A stretch of 64,000 nucleotides of DNA from Hofstenia miamia (Eukaryota; Xenacoelomorpha; Acoela), in NCBI GenBank assembly GCA_004352715.1, contig SCFE01000093.1, positions 30,656-94,655 on the forward strand, given 5' to 3'. The notes beneath the pieces are model-generated. The model did not search any database. It worked only from the letters and a program-made list of their open reading frames with translations, and was not told the origin of the DNA. Position 1 is the first letter of the stretch. Each line of letters starts with the position of its first letter. This document shows positions 47,566 through 61,728 of this stretch, in pieces. The position numbers and the translations under genes are program-made.

Positions 47566-48707
47566 ATATGCAATTCTTAAACCCTTATTAGATACAACAG
47601 GCCGTCATTTTTTAATCTAAATATAGAAATTTCAAACTGGGGTTCTATGGCACAAATTTTCATAAGTCGGTGTCGCTTCCTGTGATCTTGTATTTTTTTG
47701 TTATCTAAGGACGTATTCGTCGTTTTTTGCTTGTCACCCACTGACATTTTGGTAAGTATGACGTCTCTTAGAAATTAATGTTGGGTTAAGTTTTGTAAAG
47801 ACTTTGCAAATTGCTTTAAAAGAATTATTGTCATAATTTTACGTCATCTGAAAGATGTTTGTCTTAATTGTATCATATATGTATTTCAGTAATTCCAAAA
47901 TTCTATATTGATTTGTATTACTAAGTTTATTTGACAAAAGTAGAATTTTTAATATTAAAAGTAAGCCTTTGGTGAAGTAAAGCACATTATTTGATTCAGC
48001 AGTGAAAACAGCTAAAAAATGGATTAGAGCCAACCACGAACCATTTGTTGAGTTTGAAAAATGTCTAAAACTTTTATTCACTCCCATTGGCTAAGGACAC
48101 TTGTTGATAAAATTTTATAGTTTGACGGAATAGTGATCTGAAAAATTTTTTAGCATGGTGCCAATATCAGTATACCTACGTATATTAGCTAAGAAATTTA
48201 ATCTTTACACTTCAATTTAAAAAATTGTTAATGTAACCAAACTTGATCCGGCCCTCCAAATTTAGTAAACAACGTGATCCGAGCCTTTGGTCAGCAAGGA
48301 CTGTTCGACTCATTTCCAGTCTTGTATTAAGTGGTTAGGATCCCAACAAAAAATTGAATATTAAAAAAATTGAATGCTGCAAAAATACACCGTAAAAATC
48401 ATCATTGTATGTAACCATAATTCTTGATTGCAGATGAATCTGTTCAATTTTCTAGCGGTTCTTGGCTAAGTGCTACTGTAAAAAATAGCCAATTTTAGGA
48501 TTTATGAAATGCATTAAAAGTATAAATGCCTACAAAAATAGAAAAGTTTGTAATTTATTCATCTAACCTCAAATATAACTAAAATAGTTTATTGAAATTT
48601 TAGCGGAGTCCAACCTTTATATCGAATTAACACTAAGTATTGTATGTCCAACCAGTATAAATCGCAGATGTAGAATTTAACCAGATAAATGAACTAATGT
48701 AGACTAT
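47566..48707. other. Non-coding AT-rich stretch
   Basis: No coding sequence or element is recognised. Confidence 0.45.
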
Positions 48708-49555
48708 AAAGTTATATGACAAACTTGTGTACAGAGCCCTATCACTAAAATAGGTAATAAAATATTATTATGCTTTACAGAAATGTCAGTTTTTCTTAAA
48801 ATTAAAAATGTTTTCTTTTTCCAAGCGGTGAACGTATTTATTTTTTGATTTCTTACTTGAGCGTGGAATTAATGTGCCCATTAGATATTCCATTGTATAT
48901 CAATGGTATAATTTTATTAAAGACTTCCTTAATATACCTGCGGGCTAATTGCAGATACAATGATTTCATTGATTCTACTTCATTTTAACACGTTGATTTA
49001 TTTCTTAGAATCGTTTATACTTTTAATCCACCTAAGAGTTAGCTAACACCACGCTAATACCTTCCCAACCCACTAAAACCTTAAAAATTTATTATTTTAC
49101 GCAGTCTTTCGTGAGTGTAAATGGCCTTAGAACCGTATTGAACCCAATGGCTACTTAAAGCTTGCAATTTAAATATTTTAATTACGAATATTTCAATACA
49201 TGTTGTTGAATCCTTCGCAGAAAATTACTTGTTGAATAAATCTAGTATATACACTATGCTTATAAGGCTTATAGGTCAAATAATTTATATTCAATTTGGA
49301 AAACTGCATAAGAAGATATTCTTATGGGAGGGGACATTTCAGATGAGTGATAATTAACATGGCGAAGGCCTTCAGAGCCTTTCAAAATAGAGCCTTAAAT
49401 GCATTTTAAAATATTTGGTTCTTATTTTTGAAAATTACATTGTTTTAACCGAAAAATTTAATATTATAAACCTGAAGGGGGGAGGGGACATTACCTATTT
49501 ATCTTGCATGAACTTTTTACATTAGATTAGAGCAATCACTTTGTCATATAAGGTT
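48708..49555 (+). repeat. Large inverted duplication, arm 1
   Basis: Reverse complement of 63175-64000 over its whole visible length, with high but imperfect identity and small indels. An example is GAAGGGGGGAGGGGACATTA against its partner. The partner runs off the window end and begins at an N gap, so the true length is unknown. No protein is recognised in it. Confidence 0.92.
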
Positions 49556-50262
49556 AAACGCTATGACATGCATTAGTTCATTGTAAGAACGAATGTTGAC
49601 TTATGCTCTTAGCTTATCATTAAGTCTAAATTGGATGGTTTTTCGCTCAAGCATTGTACTTGAAAAGTGAAAATCTTTTTTATTCGGTGTCTTCTTTCTA
49701 CCTATGAACTTTGTATCCATATCAGAAATAAAATAAATCAATTTTGACCACAAAAGTGCAATTTCGTAAGGTAGGAATTAATGTTAAATCAATTACAGTA
49801 TACATTGGTCAATGACGACATTTTTAACGGAATGATGCATTTGAATTAATTCCTTTATACAGACGGTTAAAAATGTGAAGTAATTTTGGGATTCGCATAT
49901 CCATTCATAATGCATTCCCGGCGAAGAACAACGTAATGGCGTGTATACAGATGAATGATTTTTCATTTGAGATTTCCTTCGTTCACCGTATTTCTTCATT
50001 CCTCGTTTCTTCATCTAAACGTAATCTTCGAATAATTATTAGTGACAACAATTCATCAAATATTTATAGAAAGTCCTAAACATCCATTTACTAAATTGCA
50101 TCCATTTCCTATGCATTAACAAGAGGTTCTTGTCGACCATTTGGTATTTTATAAATAGCTTACAAACTTTGTACAATTTTTTTATACTAATTGCTCAAAG
50201 ACATGTAGGATCTGAATTACAACTTGTGCTATGAACAAGTGATATAGAAGACCTGTTAGATT
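49556..50262. other. Non-coding stretch with one unassigned open frame
   Basis: A minus-strand open frame at 49793-50014 (MKKRGMKKYGERRKSQMKNH) is preceded by a possible acceptor ACGTTTAG. It shows no known domain and is not called as a gene. The 8-bp repeat GTTAGATT at 50255-50262 is the target duplicate of the next element. Confidence 0.4.
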
Positions 50263-50708
50263 CAGTGGCGCAGCCAATGGGGGGCACACTGGGCACGTGC
50301 AACCCCCGAAATTGAAGGACAAAAAAAATTCTGAACAAAAGTTAAAAATGCTTTAATGCTGGAGTTGACATTGATATCACACTGTTTCTTCCGCTGAAAG
50401 GGATAAAATTTATCAATTACCCGTGACCTTGAATTAGATGCTAAAGATGTGCTAGATGAGCTCCCTCTAAAGAGCAATCGAAGATTGAGTTAGTTATTAC
50501 AGTGAACTACGTTTGAATTATGAATGTTGAATTGTCAAGTTTTGAAAATTATATATTTTGTATGCGTTATTCTTGTTCAATTTAACAATAGATGTTTAAC
50601 AGTTAAATATAAAAAGCATAGGTATCAAAAATTTAATTTTATCAACGTTCAAAATTAAGAAAATCTATTTTGTGCCCATACCGAAACTAAATCCTGGCTG
50701 CGCGCCTG
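50263..50708. mobile_element. hAT-type MITE, 446 bp, perfect 8-bp target duplication
   Basis: Starts CAGTGGCGCAGCCA and its right end has the reverse complement CAGGCGCGCAGCCAGGATTT. It is flanked by GTTAGATT on both sides (50255-50262 and 50709-50716). There is no transposase. The terminus is close to that of the element at 40217. Confidence 0.92.
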
Positions 50709-51148
50709 GTTAGATTAATAGGTTATGACATAGATCATCATTTCTAAAGGCTACAATCGTTTATTGGTTTAAGAAATACGATCCCCAAGTTATTTACATA
50801 CAATATAATAAACCTAGTTAATTTTCTCAAATTTGATCTTTAATAATTACAGAGACAGTTAGAGTACTGAAAATTGTCTACAAACAGGAATATCTACTAC
50901 ATGTGCAAAGGCTACATAAACAGGTGGACTTGACATGTAAAAATCTTAATAATAGCTGCATTGTCCGACATCATCATTTACTTGGGTTAAGTTAGTACAT
51001 ATTGCAGCTTGTGCATTGAAGGACAAATCAAAGCCATTTTTAGCACTGTAAAAACAGTTGACCCTGCTAATTTTTGTTTCACACTCATGTCGTATAATAC
51101 TGGTTCAGTTCTAGAAGACGACTGTTGAAAGTCGGATCGGTTTGTCTA
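50709..51148. other. Non-coding spacer
   Basis: AT-rich sequence with nothing recognised. Confidence 0.45.
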
Positions 51149-51435
51149 CCCAGTAAACATAGAACTGTCGTAACGACATCGCTGAACGACATAATAACGG
51201 CACTAAAACGACAAAACAAAGTCTTTTCACAATAAAACGACAAACTATCAATAAAAAATTTTTAAAAAATTTATCTTAAAATTGTCATAATACTAAAATT
51301 ATTCCTATTTTTAAATATTTTTTGCTAGGCGGAGTTATACACCGTCACTAATCCGCTCTATAAACAATTCCACGCCTATTAAACGCCAATACACCACAAA
51401 AACGACGTCGTTACAACAGTTCTATGTTTACTGGG
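51149..51435. mobile_element. MITE with CCCAGTAAACAT termini, copy 2
   Basis: A 287-bp element. Terminal inverted repeats CCCAGTAAACATAGAACTGT on both ends, flanked by TA on both sides. The interior is the reverse complement of the copy at 4159-4463, sharing for example ACGACATAATAACGGCACTA and the AAACGACAAA block. It confirms a dispersed family with a 2-bp target duplication. Confidence 0.88.
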
Positions 51436-53024
51436 TAATTGCATATAGGTAATGTTTAATAACTGATTTTTTTCACTTTTACTTTGTATGTTTCACGGAA
51501 TTCGAATTTTCAATTTGTATTTTAAACATTAATCAAATTTTTAAAATTTATTTAATTTGCTTAAGATAGATAATTATACATAATGCTAGGTTTTTCATTA
51601 CTTTTTATCGTACGTTCTAGTTTTAGTGATGCTACAAAAACTGCACTTCATTATGTGAAACTGTTGCACCTAAGAAAAACATTGTTTAAATACTTGTTCT
51701 TTTAATTTTCTTAAAATTTTTGCATATTTCAACAAAGAAAATTTCAATTTAGGATACAAACTAAATGTAAATACTAAAAATTTTTAATTAATGGAATCAC
51801 AACTCGCGCCAGCAAATTTGCTAAATTCAATGCTCGACAAAGAAGAGAATATAAAATTGATAAAATAATTGATATCCAGAGAACGCAAGAAGCCCTCTTT
51901 GATTTAAGCAATTAAATTTCTTTAAAATGACTGCTTTATTACAAATTTCAATGTAAAATATTTTAGTTTTAAATAAATTTTGTTTGGATACTATATTTAT
52001 TGTCTATTCGCGTGTGTTGTATAATTTTCTAATATCAATTTCTTTCGGCACACTTCAAAGCCTAATGTGAGATTCTAATATAAGAATTTCATAAAAGTAA
52101 TTTTTTTCTAACCGTAATTAAAAAATTATTCGACTTTGAAGAAAATGTAAGCGTTGACATATTTACTGCGAGCATCTATATATAATTTATTACAAATTGT
52201 AAATTGAAATCTATTAATCACTTTTATTTATCTGTTTTTGCTCATTTAGTCTAGCTTTATTCTGGAAGAGAAACTTTTGAAACTGGTTGTATTTTCTGAA
52301 TTAGCTCATATAATATAAACTACAACCTATATTTAATAATTTTCTCTCATAAAGATCTCATTTAGGGGAAATCAGAGTCAACTAAAATCCATTTTACAGT
52401 TCTTTTATTAGAAAGAATCCAATTTTGAATTTATCAAAGAATGTAATTTTTATAAATATCCTTCATTTGCTAACACCGTTCATTATTGAATAGATAATTT
52501 GTAAACATTGTAGATTCATATAGGCATGTATATGTTTTCTGTATTCAAATTAATTTTTCGATCCATTATTTTAAGCGTGGAAGCGCAATTATAGTGGGTA
52601 GAATTTTTTTAAAAGAAGTTAGCATTAATCAAAACAAATACTTTTCCTTTTTATGTTTAACGTGGAAATAGTGAGAAAAGTAGCATTTAAACCATCGAAT
52701 ACAAAACCCTTTAGGTTTATTTATATACATCTGAAAAAAAATCGACATTTCTAGGATTTTACTATGTAATATTTATTTATAAATAAGTGAAATCGTCTCC
52801 ATAATAGCATATCAAGTTTTCATCTTCTGAAACCAGTTTTAAATTTTTTTAAAACAATGATTGTCATTGTCGTCAGCTAGGGGCCAGCACACCCCCACCT
52901 TTTGTCTCATAAATGATTGGTCTTTTGTACCATTTTGTGTTTTTAGTTTTTCTTAATGTCTTATTTTTACTTCATTTCAATTATTATCATTATAATGACT
53001 TAGATATTTTATAATATTTCCTTT
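51436..53024. other. Non-coding AT-rich stretch
   Basis: No coding sequence or element is recognised. Confidence 0.45.
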
Positions 53025-53446
53025 TGATTTCTATAGAAAAATATCTTGGTCTTTTTTGCAAGGTGGGCTCCTCACCCTAACTTGCTATCTGGCAGCCCTG
53101 ATCGTGCTAATTACAGATTACATTTTTGTTTACATTTTGTTCAATCCAAATTGTTTCAACGAAATTTAATGGATTTCAAAGAATGTTCGTTCACTGTTAT
53201 CAAGTGGGCAGTAAGAGAACGCCTGCTGAAATTAATGTTATAGACNTGATTTCTATAGAAAAATATCTTGGTCTTTTTTGCAATGTGGGCTCCGCACCCT
53301 AACTTGCTATCTGGCAGCTCTGATCGTGCTAATTACAGACTACATTTTTGTTTACATAATTTCAATCCAAATTGTTTCAAAGAATGTTCGTTCACTGTTA
53401 TCAAGTGGGCAGTAAGAGAACGCCTGCTGAAATTAATGTTATAGAC
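53025..53446. repeat. ~200-bp tandem duplicate separated by a single N (53246)
   Basis: 53025-53245 and 53247-53446 are near-identical, differing by substitutions and an indel of about 20 bp, and both end CTGAAATTAATGTTATAGAC. The N sits exactly between them, so this is probably two haplotype or contig ends that were not merged. The open stretches within (53046-53243, 53372-53581) are unrecognised. Confidence 0.85.
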
Positions 53447-53581
53447 AGTATTGTTCGTTGGAACAATATTCCGTCTGTAAATATATATAACTTTCTACAA
53501 GATCACTACGAAAAATCTGTCATTGTTGGTATTCATTGTTCAATGACATCTGGCAAAAATATTCTTAATCTTCGCTTTTAA

Positions 53582-56500
53582 TATTTTAGTCTTTTTTTAA
53601 TTTAAAACACAGCAGCTGCACTTCCACTATTCCAAGGAGATATATATCTATACTTCATTTCCAGTATTCTAACACAATTATTCCAATGATTTCTTTTCGG
53701 CAATATTTCCTTTGTTGCTACTACCAATAGATGTGGGTGGGATTTGGTTACTCGTTTTTAATAGGGTTTAGATCTATGCCTTTTATTATCGTTTACACAG
53801 CATAATTACACTAAATAGTTTCCTTTACAAAATACTAGAAAATATTTCGCTTCAATGCTTTTTATTTTTTTGCAAAATGGGAATGTTATGCTTTGGCATA
53901 TATTGAGTTTCTTTATATCATGTACAATATATGAATATATGTTTGTATATGGCGTATAACTTTTTGATATTGTTGATTCCATTGCTGTGTTTTTTATGTT
54001 TGCTAATGCCTAATAGGTGTACTTGAATGCTAGCGCTGACCAATAGTACAATGCGAAGCAAGAAATTATAATCTATTGGTTTAGAACAATTGACTCTTCC
54101 GACGATTGAATTAAATACTAAATCCGGAAAAAATACCTATAGACCTAATTTGGGTTTGGATAAGGTTATTATCATGGTAGATTGTTCATGTGGGGTTTGC
54201 AGTATATTAGGCTAAGGTTGGACTGTCATAGTAGAAGGCGACTTGGAATGAAAGATTAGTCAATTTTGAGAGCGTGTGATTATATTAACCTTAATTTTTA
54301 ACATTTTCTATGATTTTTTGAGAACTTGAAACACTTGTAACATACGAACGTACAGTATGCCTCAATGGCATTCGATGGTCTACTTACGACACGCACAACA
54401 ATAGTTGCCAATTTCTCAGAATTTTTAAATTTCATAATATGCTGGATGCAAATCACTTGAAAACCTGGAAAATGGTTTCTTTATAAAGAAGATAGTAGTT
54501 TAAGGTTAAATCAATACCCTTTCGATGAAATTAACTAATATTTTAATTTTAAATAATGCTTTTGAAAAACATTTTTTTTACAAAATTTATTTTTCATTTA
54601 TCAAATTAGAAGTGTGTAGCAGACGTCCTTCTTTATTAATAAACTTACTGAGTAGAATATTAAACGATTTTAATTCGAAGTTCATGTAATTTGACACGTG
54701 TCTATCTTCTATATTTGAATAATTAAATTAGAATTCTAGTTTGTGTGTGTTTTTACTTTTTTGTTGATAGTTTTTCAATACATTTGTTAAATAAGTCGCT
54801 TTGATGTAGTTCAAACGAGAAGTTTACTTTACTCTGAGTGAACTAGTTCTGCATCGTGGGTATACCAGTCTTGCATAAAAAGCGCTTTGTCACAAAAGAG
54901 TAAAAATTTTCCCATTAGGAACTATTCGTTTTACTCCGAATATGTTCAAATAATAGATCGATTTAATCATTAGCCTACTGCATTAGGAATTAATCGGGTA
55001 TACAAAAATCATCATCGTTATGCATTCATTATAAAAATGAAGACTTTATTTCCTTCTAATAACGTCGATTTTACTAAAAATTAAGAAAATTGTTGACAAC
55101 TAAGCAATTTTTGATGTGTATTGCTGTGCAAAGTGAAACGCAAAATTATTTCATTGAGGTTCATTATTCAGTAAAATTCAATTTATTTGTGTGTTCGCAA
55201 CCAAAGATTATTTAAAAGAAACTTTCTGAGAAGCAAAATCTTAGTTTTAGTGTTCTAAAATTATTCAATATAACTCTTAAAATTGTGAATTAATATTTCA
55301 ATTGGTACAATTTTGTATATATTGGTAGCATGTATGTGGGTATTCTAGTGTTAAGTTTATTCATGGTACAATTTCCTAAAAATTATGTTTAGATTTATCA
55401 GTTCAACCATGTTTCCTAAAAGTTTAACATAAAATCTTAACTTATATTTCTACAATTAGCAATATATTAATGGGATTTATTCTTTGTTTCACAAGATTAA
55501 TTTCTTTGTATGTTATATCGAGTATTTTTAAACGTAGCTTTTTCTCTAGATCATAAAATGTTTGTGATGCTAATAAAGTTTTATATAAAATTCTGAAATA
55601 GTGATAAAGTTTTTATTGTGTCTTCTTTATTATATATATTTTTCATTTATCTTTGTAAAAATACTTTCTTCAAAAGAACCTTTCATTCTCATTAAAATAC
55701 GAGTCAATAAAAATGTCCCAACATATTATGAGGTGTCTAGACCGCTGGGGGAAATATCGAGCCGATGGGACACTATACAATTTAGAATGTATATATCTGC
55801 TTTAATTGTTATTGGAATAGTTTGCTTTAAATGTTTATTCTTGACAGAAATGTTTTTTCTTGTCATGTTTTATATCCTATTAAATTCTTGTACCAATTAT
55901 TGCTAACATGTCAAAGTTTTCATTAATATTTCCAAAAATTATGACTAACAATCATTGTTACATAATGTATTGAAAGTTATAGATGTTCTGTCAGAGTTCC
56001 AATTTATTAGTTCCAATTTCTTCATGATATTTTCAGTAAAAAACAAGATATAGAATAGAGGATTAATTAAAAAAATCTTTTTTGATTGTTTCTTAAAATT
56101 ACGCTTTTCATCTATATAGTACAACAGTAATAATGAAAAGGTCGTTTTACATTAAAACTGTTTTTTGAATTTTGAGTTGAAAGATTGAAGGTTTTTGTCT
56201 GTTTTATGGTATTCAGCTTGTAATTTGAACATAAATCCTAATATATTTTCAGTGGATTCACAGTCTTCTAATAATACATTGTAGTGATTTAATTTCTATC
56301 CAACACAATACATGTAGAGAAGACAATAATACTCCGAATTATAGGCTTCATATAAAGTCCAACTTTCCAGTCTTTCTGAGTAGTCTTTGTTTAGTGACTT
56401 CAACAACAATTCTTCTGCGCATATTCTATTTTCAGAAATGCAGTATTTTAATATATAAATTTTGACAAATATACTAGTCTATCTACATTAAAAACTTTGT

Positions 56501-59500
56501 TTGCTACCAGAATAATTTGTATGAAATTTGCATTTGTGTTATGTTTTTAATATTACCAACGTTGATGTAAAAAAATTAAATTTTTAAAGATATTGAAAAT
56601 TATTTCATTTATTCTGAATATATATTAGTGTAACTTAAATTTTCTAATAATTTAAATTTGCTAGATAATTTATAGTGATAAATTAATGTCAACACATACT
56701 TGAGAAATATATAAGGCGCATAAATAACACCTTTAAATCGAATTAGAAATTTCCTGGAGTTTTCAACCTCACCATCAAATGCCTAGAAAACTTTCCACAT
56801 GCTTAAGGGTTAAATCAGCCACGAAAAAACAAACCCCAAATGGAAAATATTAAAATTCAACTGATTTTTTTTGTTATTTGTTGATTTAGTGCTATCATCT
56901 GTAAGTTAAGGTATCGTTTAAACTTTTCCCAATAGTTTAAAGTAGTTTAATTTAGTTTGAAAAATATCAATTATACATCGCTATTTACCAACTAAAATTT
57001 GTTTCTCAATTATTATTTTAATATAAACGTTGAATATGGTTGGTTGGTATGTATGTAGAATTTGCTAGATTGTAAGATGGCTACTAAAACTTCACACATG
57101 AATCGCAGACCCGCGTAAGCGATACAACTTTTGTTGCTAGCCAATTCAGATAAAATACCACTTTCGAGAAAGACAAATTATTTCAAAATTGTATGGTTTC
57201 CGCCGGTCTTTAGTCCGGGAAGGCAGATTTTAATTATATTCTATTGTAAAATTATATATTTGCCATAATGTAAGATTAGTAATAAGACCTATATCAAGAT
57301 TGTAGCTTATACCAATTCCATCTTTCCTCTCAGCTGTTCCCAGAAATATTAATTTATATATATTTTTATTGATTCCTATATTTTATGATATTCACTGCGG
57401 TTTCTATTGAAATGAAATCCATTAAATATTTTTATTGTAAAATAGATGAAATCGTGCTGAAAGTTATCTTCAGGTTATTAAAAATGTTTTTCATGTACTA
57501 TTGAATTGAACAAAAACCCCAATAAATTTAAATTTTAGAAGCACAATAATTTCTGTATTCAATTGCAAATTGTATTTATATACAGTATGTCTGGTATCTA
57601 AAGTTCATTTTTTTATAAGTTTAAGAACATATTTTGCAATAACATTTTCAAGAATAAAACACTTATCTTATATAAAGATACATTGAAATTCAAATCTTAC
57701 AACATGTGAAGTCTCATCTGTGAGGATAATGGACTTAAAATTGAATTTGTTTGCGTTTGAGTTATTGCTTAGAATTCTGAATTTTCTTTTTATTACAAGC
57801 ACATGGATAACATAATATATTCACTTTAGAACTAATATACTTTAAGATATAACATCCAAAATTGAGTTTTCCATCTACATAAAAGACCAAAATTTAGCAT
57901 TTGAGATACAATGTTTAACAGTGCTAAAAATATGTTAACAACACTAAGAATAGTAATCATAGATTTAAATTTTTTACATTAAGCTCACGAGTAGGGCCGA
58001 TGTTTGTGTAGTTAAGTCTCCACGTTATATCATTTTTACAATACCCTGCAATGAATTTGAGTGTAGCTATAAAAAGAATGTGCAATAGGTCATTTCTGGG
58101 AAGTTTTGTAATTCTAATTCCGGAATTGAAAAAGTGCTCCGGAACTATTGTCTTGGCTTAGTTGGAGGCTCAGTTAAATGTCTGGTTTGGCTGTAGGTTT
58201 AGTTCAGCTTGTTGGCCTCTGTAAGATAATTGATACATGCTCGCTTTCTTGTTTGGTGCGTAGCTTAGCTAGTACCAAGTCAAGCCAAAACATTGTTCTG
58301 AACTTCGAACCCTAGTTTCATCTAATATGTGCATTTACCTTTGTAATTATGCATTAATCAAGAAATGGCTATTGCAATGAAAATATTTAAAGTTTACAGT
58401 TCAATTTTGGTACGGTGAACCGTAACTCTAATTATCATGCGTTTCAGTAATTTAAATGTAGGGCACCTTCAGATCTTTCGTCGATGTAGAAGTCAAGGCA
58501 GATGATAAATTTTCTCAAAAACTCGTCTGTCTGTTAGATAGAAATCGTGTTTGGTCTGAAGCTGATCAGATATGACAGTGCAAGGTTGATGCTTTTCAAG
58601 TAAAAATTTTAAATAAGCACCCTATGCGCAAAAATATTTAAAAAAGACATTAAAAAAAGTACGCTTTAATGATTTTCTGAATGAATTTCCTTGGTTTTAA
58701 TCAAGCACGCAACCCCGTATTCTAGAAACCTAATCAACTCGAAGAAATATGTTCTTTGACTCTTCCAAATTTCGTTTTAAGGATTTCACATCAATCACAT
58801 GGGATAGATATTTTCCCGCACTCATAGGTTTTTTTGATTTATCTGAAATTTGTATGCACACGTACAACTAAAAAGTTTGACATTTTCGTGCACAGTACTA
58901 TTCAGAGGAATGTAGAACAATGTTATGTTAGAATACATTTACGTTCAAGTAAAATATTTATAGGAAAAATTACCTTAAGACATTCATCACATGTTCACTT
59001 TGTTCAGCTTCAATAGTTTGTTACAAAATCGGTATCAAACTTTGCACAAAATCGACGACCTCTTCTGAAATAGTTGTCTAGACATTCCACGTGAGCTAAT
59101 TTTGATCAAAGGTCTTTCCGCTGAACAAATCCAAGAACTGACGTCTGGCAGACACTTAGTTAACGGACTTCGATTGAAGTTCCAAAAAGCGATTAGAATT
59201 TCAGATTAAATTACTAATAGAAGGGTAGACTAATTACTAATCACACATTATGCAGGAATAAATAAATGTTGGAAAGCTGGATAGTCATCGACTGTCAAAT
59301 ATTCATTCACCAGCGTTTGATTTTTCATAATATAGATTGACTATAAGAAACCGCTAAAAGTGTAAACCTAAACTGCCCAGCTGACAAAGACATTTTGAAC
59401 AATTCTTTTCCCGCTTTTTAAAAAGTTTGGATTTTGAGGTATCTATTTATGAATGTGTTCCCCGGTAATTGTGAAAATTTGTGATAAAATTATTCCGATA

Positions 59501-59959
59501 TCGAAAACATTGGAAGTGTTAACTGTTTCTCAACGAAAATTTAACTTTTTAAAGTTATCATGTTTTTCCAATGCCTAATGTTCAAAAATTCTGAAGGGCT
59601 AAAGTCTATGAAAACAACTATAAGCTCAGCTTTTGATTTCTCTATAGATAGATTACCCTACACTTAAAGCCGGGATGAGGCCCTTTTCCCGAAGCCCCGA
59701 TCTTTTATAATTAGCAATATCCGGGCTGAACAGTGAGACAATATTAAAATTTTTCAATAACTCTAAGATTTACTGTTTGATATATGATTAGTCAATTGAA
59801 TGAAATAGTTAATATAATGTAAAATATCAAGTTAAGAGAAAATGTATATTAATAGTTTAAAAATGCTATGCCCAATATACAGAAGTTTCCAGTCGAGCCC
59901 TACCCGTTTCAATTTTAGTTTTCGAATCCTGCACCATCCAAATTTTGTTCAAGCATCGT
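53582..59959. other. Long non-coding AT-rich stretch
   Basis: Contains one isolated copy of the GCGATACAACTTTTGTTGCT arm (57119-57138) and an open stretch at 55601-55906 (plus) that is hydrophobic and unrecognised. No gene could be supported. Confidence 0.4.
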
Positions 59960-60244
59960 CAGGCCCGTGGCTTGCATTTGAAAATTAGGAGGGGGCGATG
60001 CCTCCGCAAAGTTCAATAAATTTTTCATAGTGTGACTCATATGAAATAGGTTTACTTTTTAAATGAATTTTTTAATAGAATGGCGTTAGTATTTTATATA
60101 TTTCAACTAAAATATATTCACTCTAACTTAGTTACAGAATATTAGAATTAATACTATGGAGTTTTGTAGCCATGATGCCAAGAAGGGGACTGTGGCCCAT
60201 CAGGGAGGGCCATGGCCCCTGGCCTTCCCCTAGCCACGGTCCTG
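59960..60244. mobile_element. hAT-like MITE, 285 bp
   Basis: Starts CAGGCCCGTGGCTTGCATTT; the reverse complement of its end reads CAGGACCGTGGCTAGGGGAA. The flanking octamers AGCATCGT and CGCATCTT agree at six of eight positions, so this is an older insertion. GC-rich ends surround an AT-rich core. Part of the minus open frame 60132-60380 is created by this element. Confidence 0.7.
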
Positions 60245-61576
60245 CGCATCTTACCCAATTCAGGGGCTGTGATTTATGGGCGTTTGAATATTTTTCACTT
60301 TCAAAGATTTTTTGCAATTCCACTGGTCTATCGAAGTTATAAAGATTTAGCAAGGTTTGAAACTGTTTGAATAAATTCATTGAATTTCAGTGAGAAAATT
60401 TGTAATTTTTTGAATTTTCTTCTCAACTGCAGAATAATATGAATGGATAAACTTTAAGCAAGATTTATTTCAATTCTGGTGACTATGCACTGATGCATCT
60501 GATAATAAATAAAAAAAATGGAAATAATTAGGAAATGTTATTTAGAAGAATTGACTTAATTGTATGCCAACCTAATCGATATCATAATCTACATCTTTCC
60601 TTGATATTTTTACGAGGACCGAATGAATTCATTCAAAGCTCTGGTGATTGTCGCATATTTCATTGCATTGATGTATGTGTATGTTGAAACCCGTTTTCAT
60701 TATAGATAATATACCCTGGATGGCTTTGTTTCAAGTCACGTGTTAAATCAAGTCTGTTGCTAATCTTTGTTTATGCCTATTTTTGCTATTAATTCCCTTG
60801 TTTTTCCACGAGGCAAACGGTTATCAGCTAATACAATAAGTCCGCTTTGGAATCTTCTTTAACGCACATGATCTCTCGTATATTGCCCGTAATTTTGTTT
60901 ACGTATGTTAAAGCAACAAATGCATGATTAAAACTACCTTTAATTTTAAACATTTTGATTTGTAATGCCATTGTGCTAAATGCTACTGGGTATTAATGTG
61001 TACATATTGAATAATGGTAACCTTAAGATCAGTTGCAGAAATTATTTAGGAACTTGTTCAAGTTACCATTCAATTTTGTTCTTTTTGTATTGGAAGGAAA
61101 CCTTTTCGTGTTGATGTGAATCAAGGCGATCTATAATATTTTCTAGTGGTGGCTGATCATGTAGAAAAGGAAATGCGAACTTTCGAGTAAATGTTCTTTT
61201 TAAATGTAAGCAACAGCTAGAAATACAATTCAGTAGTTAAACGTCACTTACTTTTCAACAGAGCTAGATTTGAGAGCGGTTTAGAATTATTAAATTGCTA
61301 AATTTCGTTAATAGCAACATTATTTCTTTTGTTAATGTATGTTTTACATTTGAAAACATTTTTTATTTGTTGTTAAAAGGATCGTCATAACCATCGTTGT
61401 CTACATGATAAATTTTTCAATTGTTTTTTGTTAGCTTTAGCAGAAACTTCTGATAATAGCTCAGCCTCCGCATGACCATGGCCTGTATTATAGATCGCCT
61501 TGATCTGAATATATGCAAGAGATAGAATTCTTTAAAAAAAATGATATTTCGAAGTTAATTGAAACCATTTATCTTT
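60245..61576. other. Non-coding AT-rich stretch
   Basis: No coding sequence or element is recognised. Confidence 0.45.
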
Positions 61577-61617
61577 ATATAAGCATGTACATTTATATAT
61601 ATATGTATATATATATG

Positions 61618-61650
<33 letters not shown>

Positions 61651-61728
61651 GTATATATATATATATGTATATATATGTATATATGTACATATATATATGT
61701 ATATATGTATATACATATATATACATAT
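61577..61728. repeat. (TATATATG)n / TA-rich microsatellite
   Basis: About 150 bp of TATATATGTATA-type repeat directly abutting the palindromic element on its left. Apparent open frames here (poly Tyr-Ile) are artefacts of the repeat. Confidence 0.95.

Noticed and set aside
58290-58330. Minus-strand GGTTCGAAGTTC resembling a tRNA B box
   Set aside because: No matching A box, acceptor stem or anticodon arm could be traced.
60132-60380. 82-codon minus frame with GPWLGEGQGPWPSLMG
   Set aside because: The distinctive part is the GC-rich end of the hAT-like MITE; the rest has no domain.
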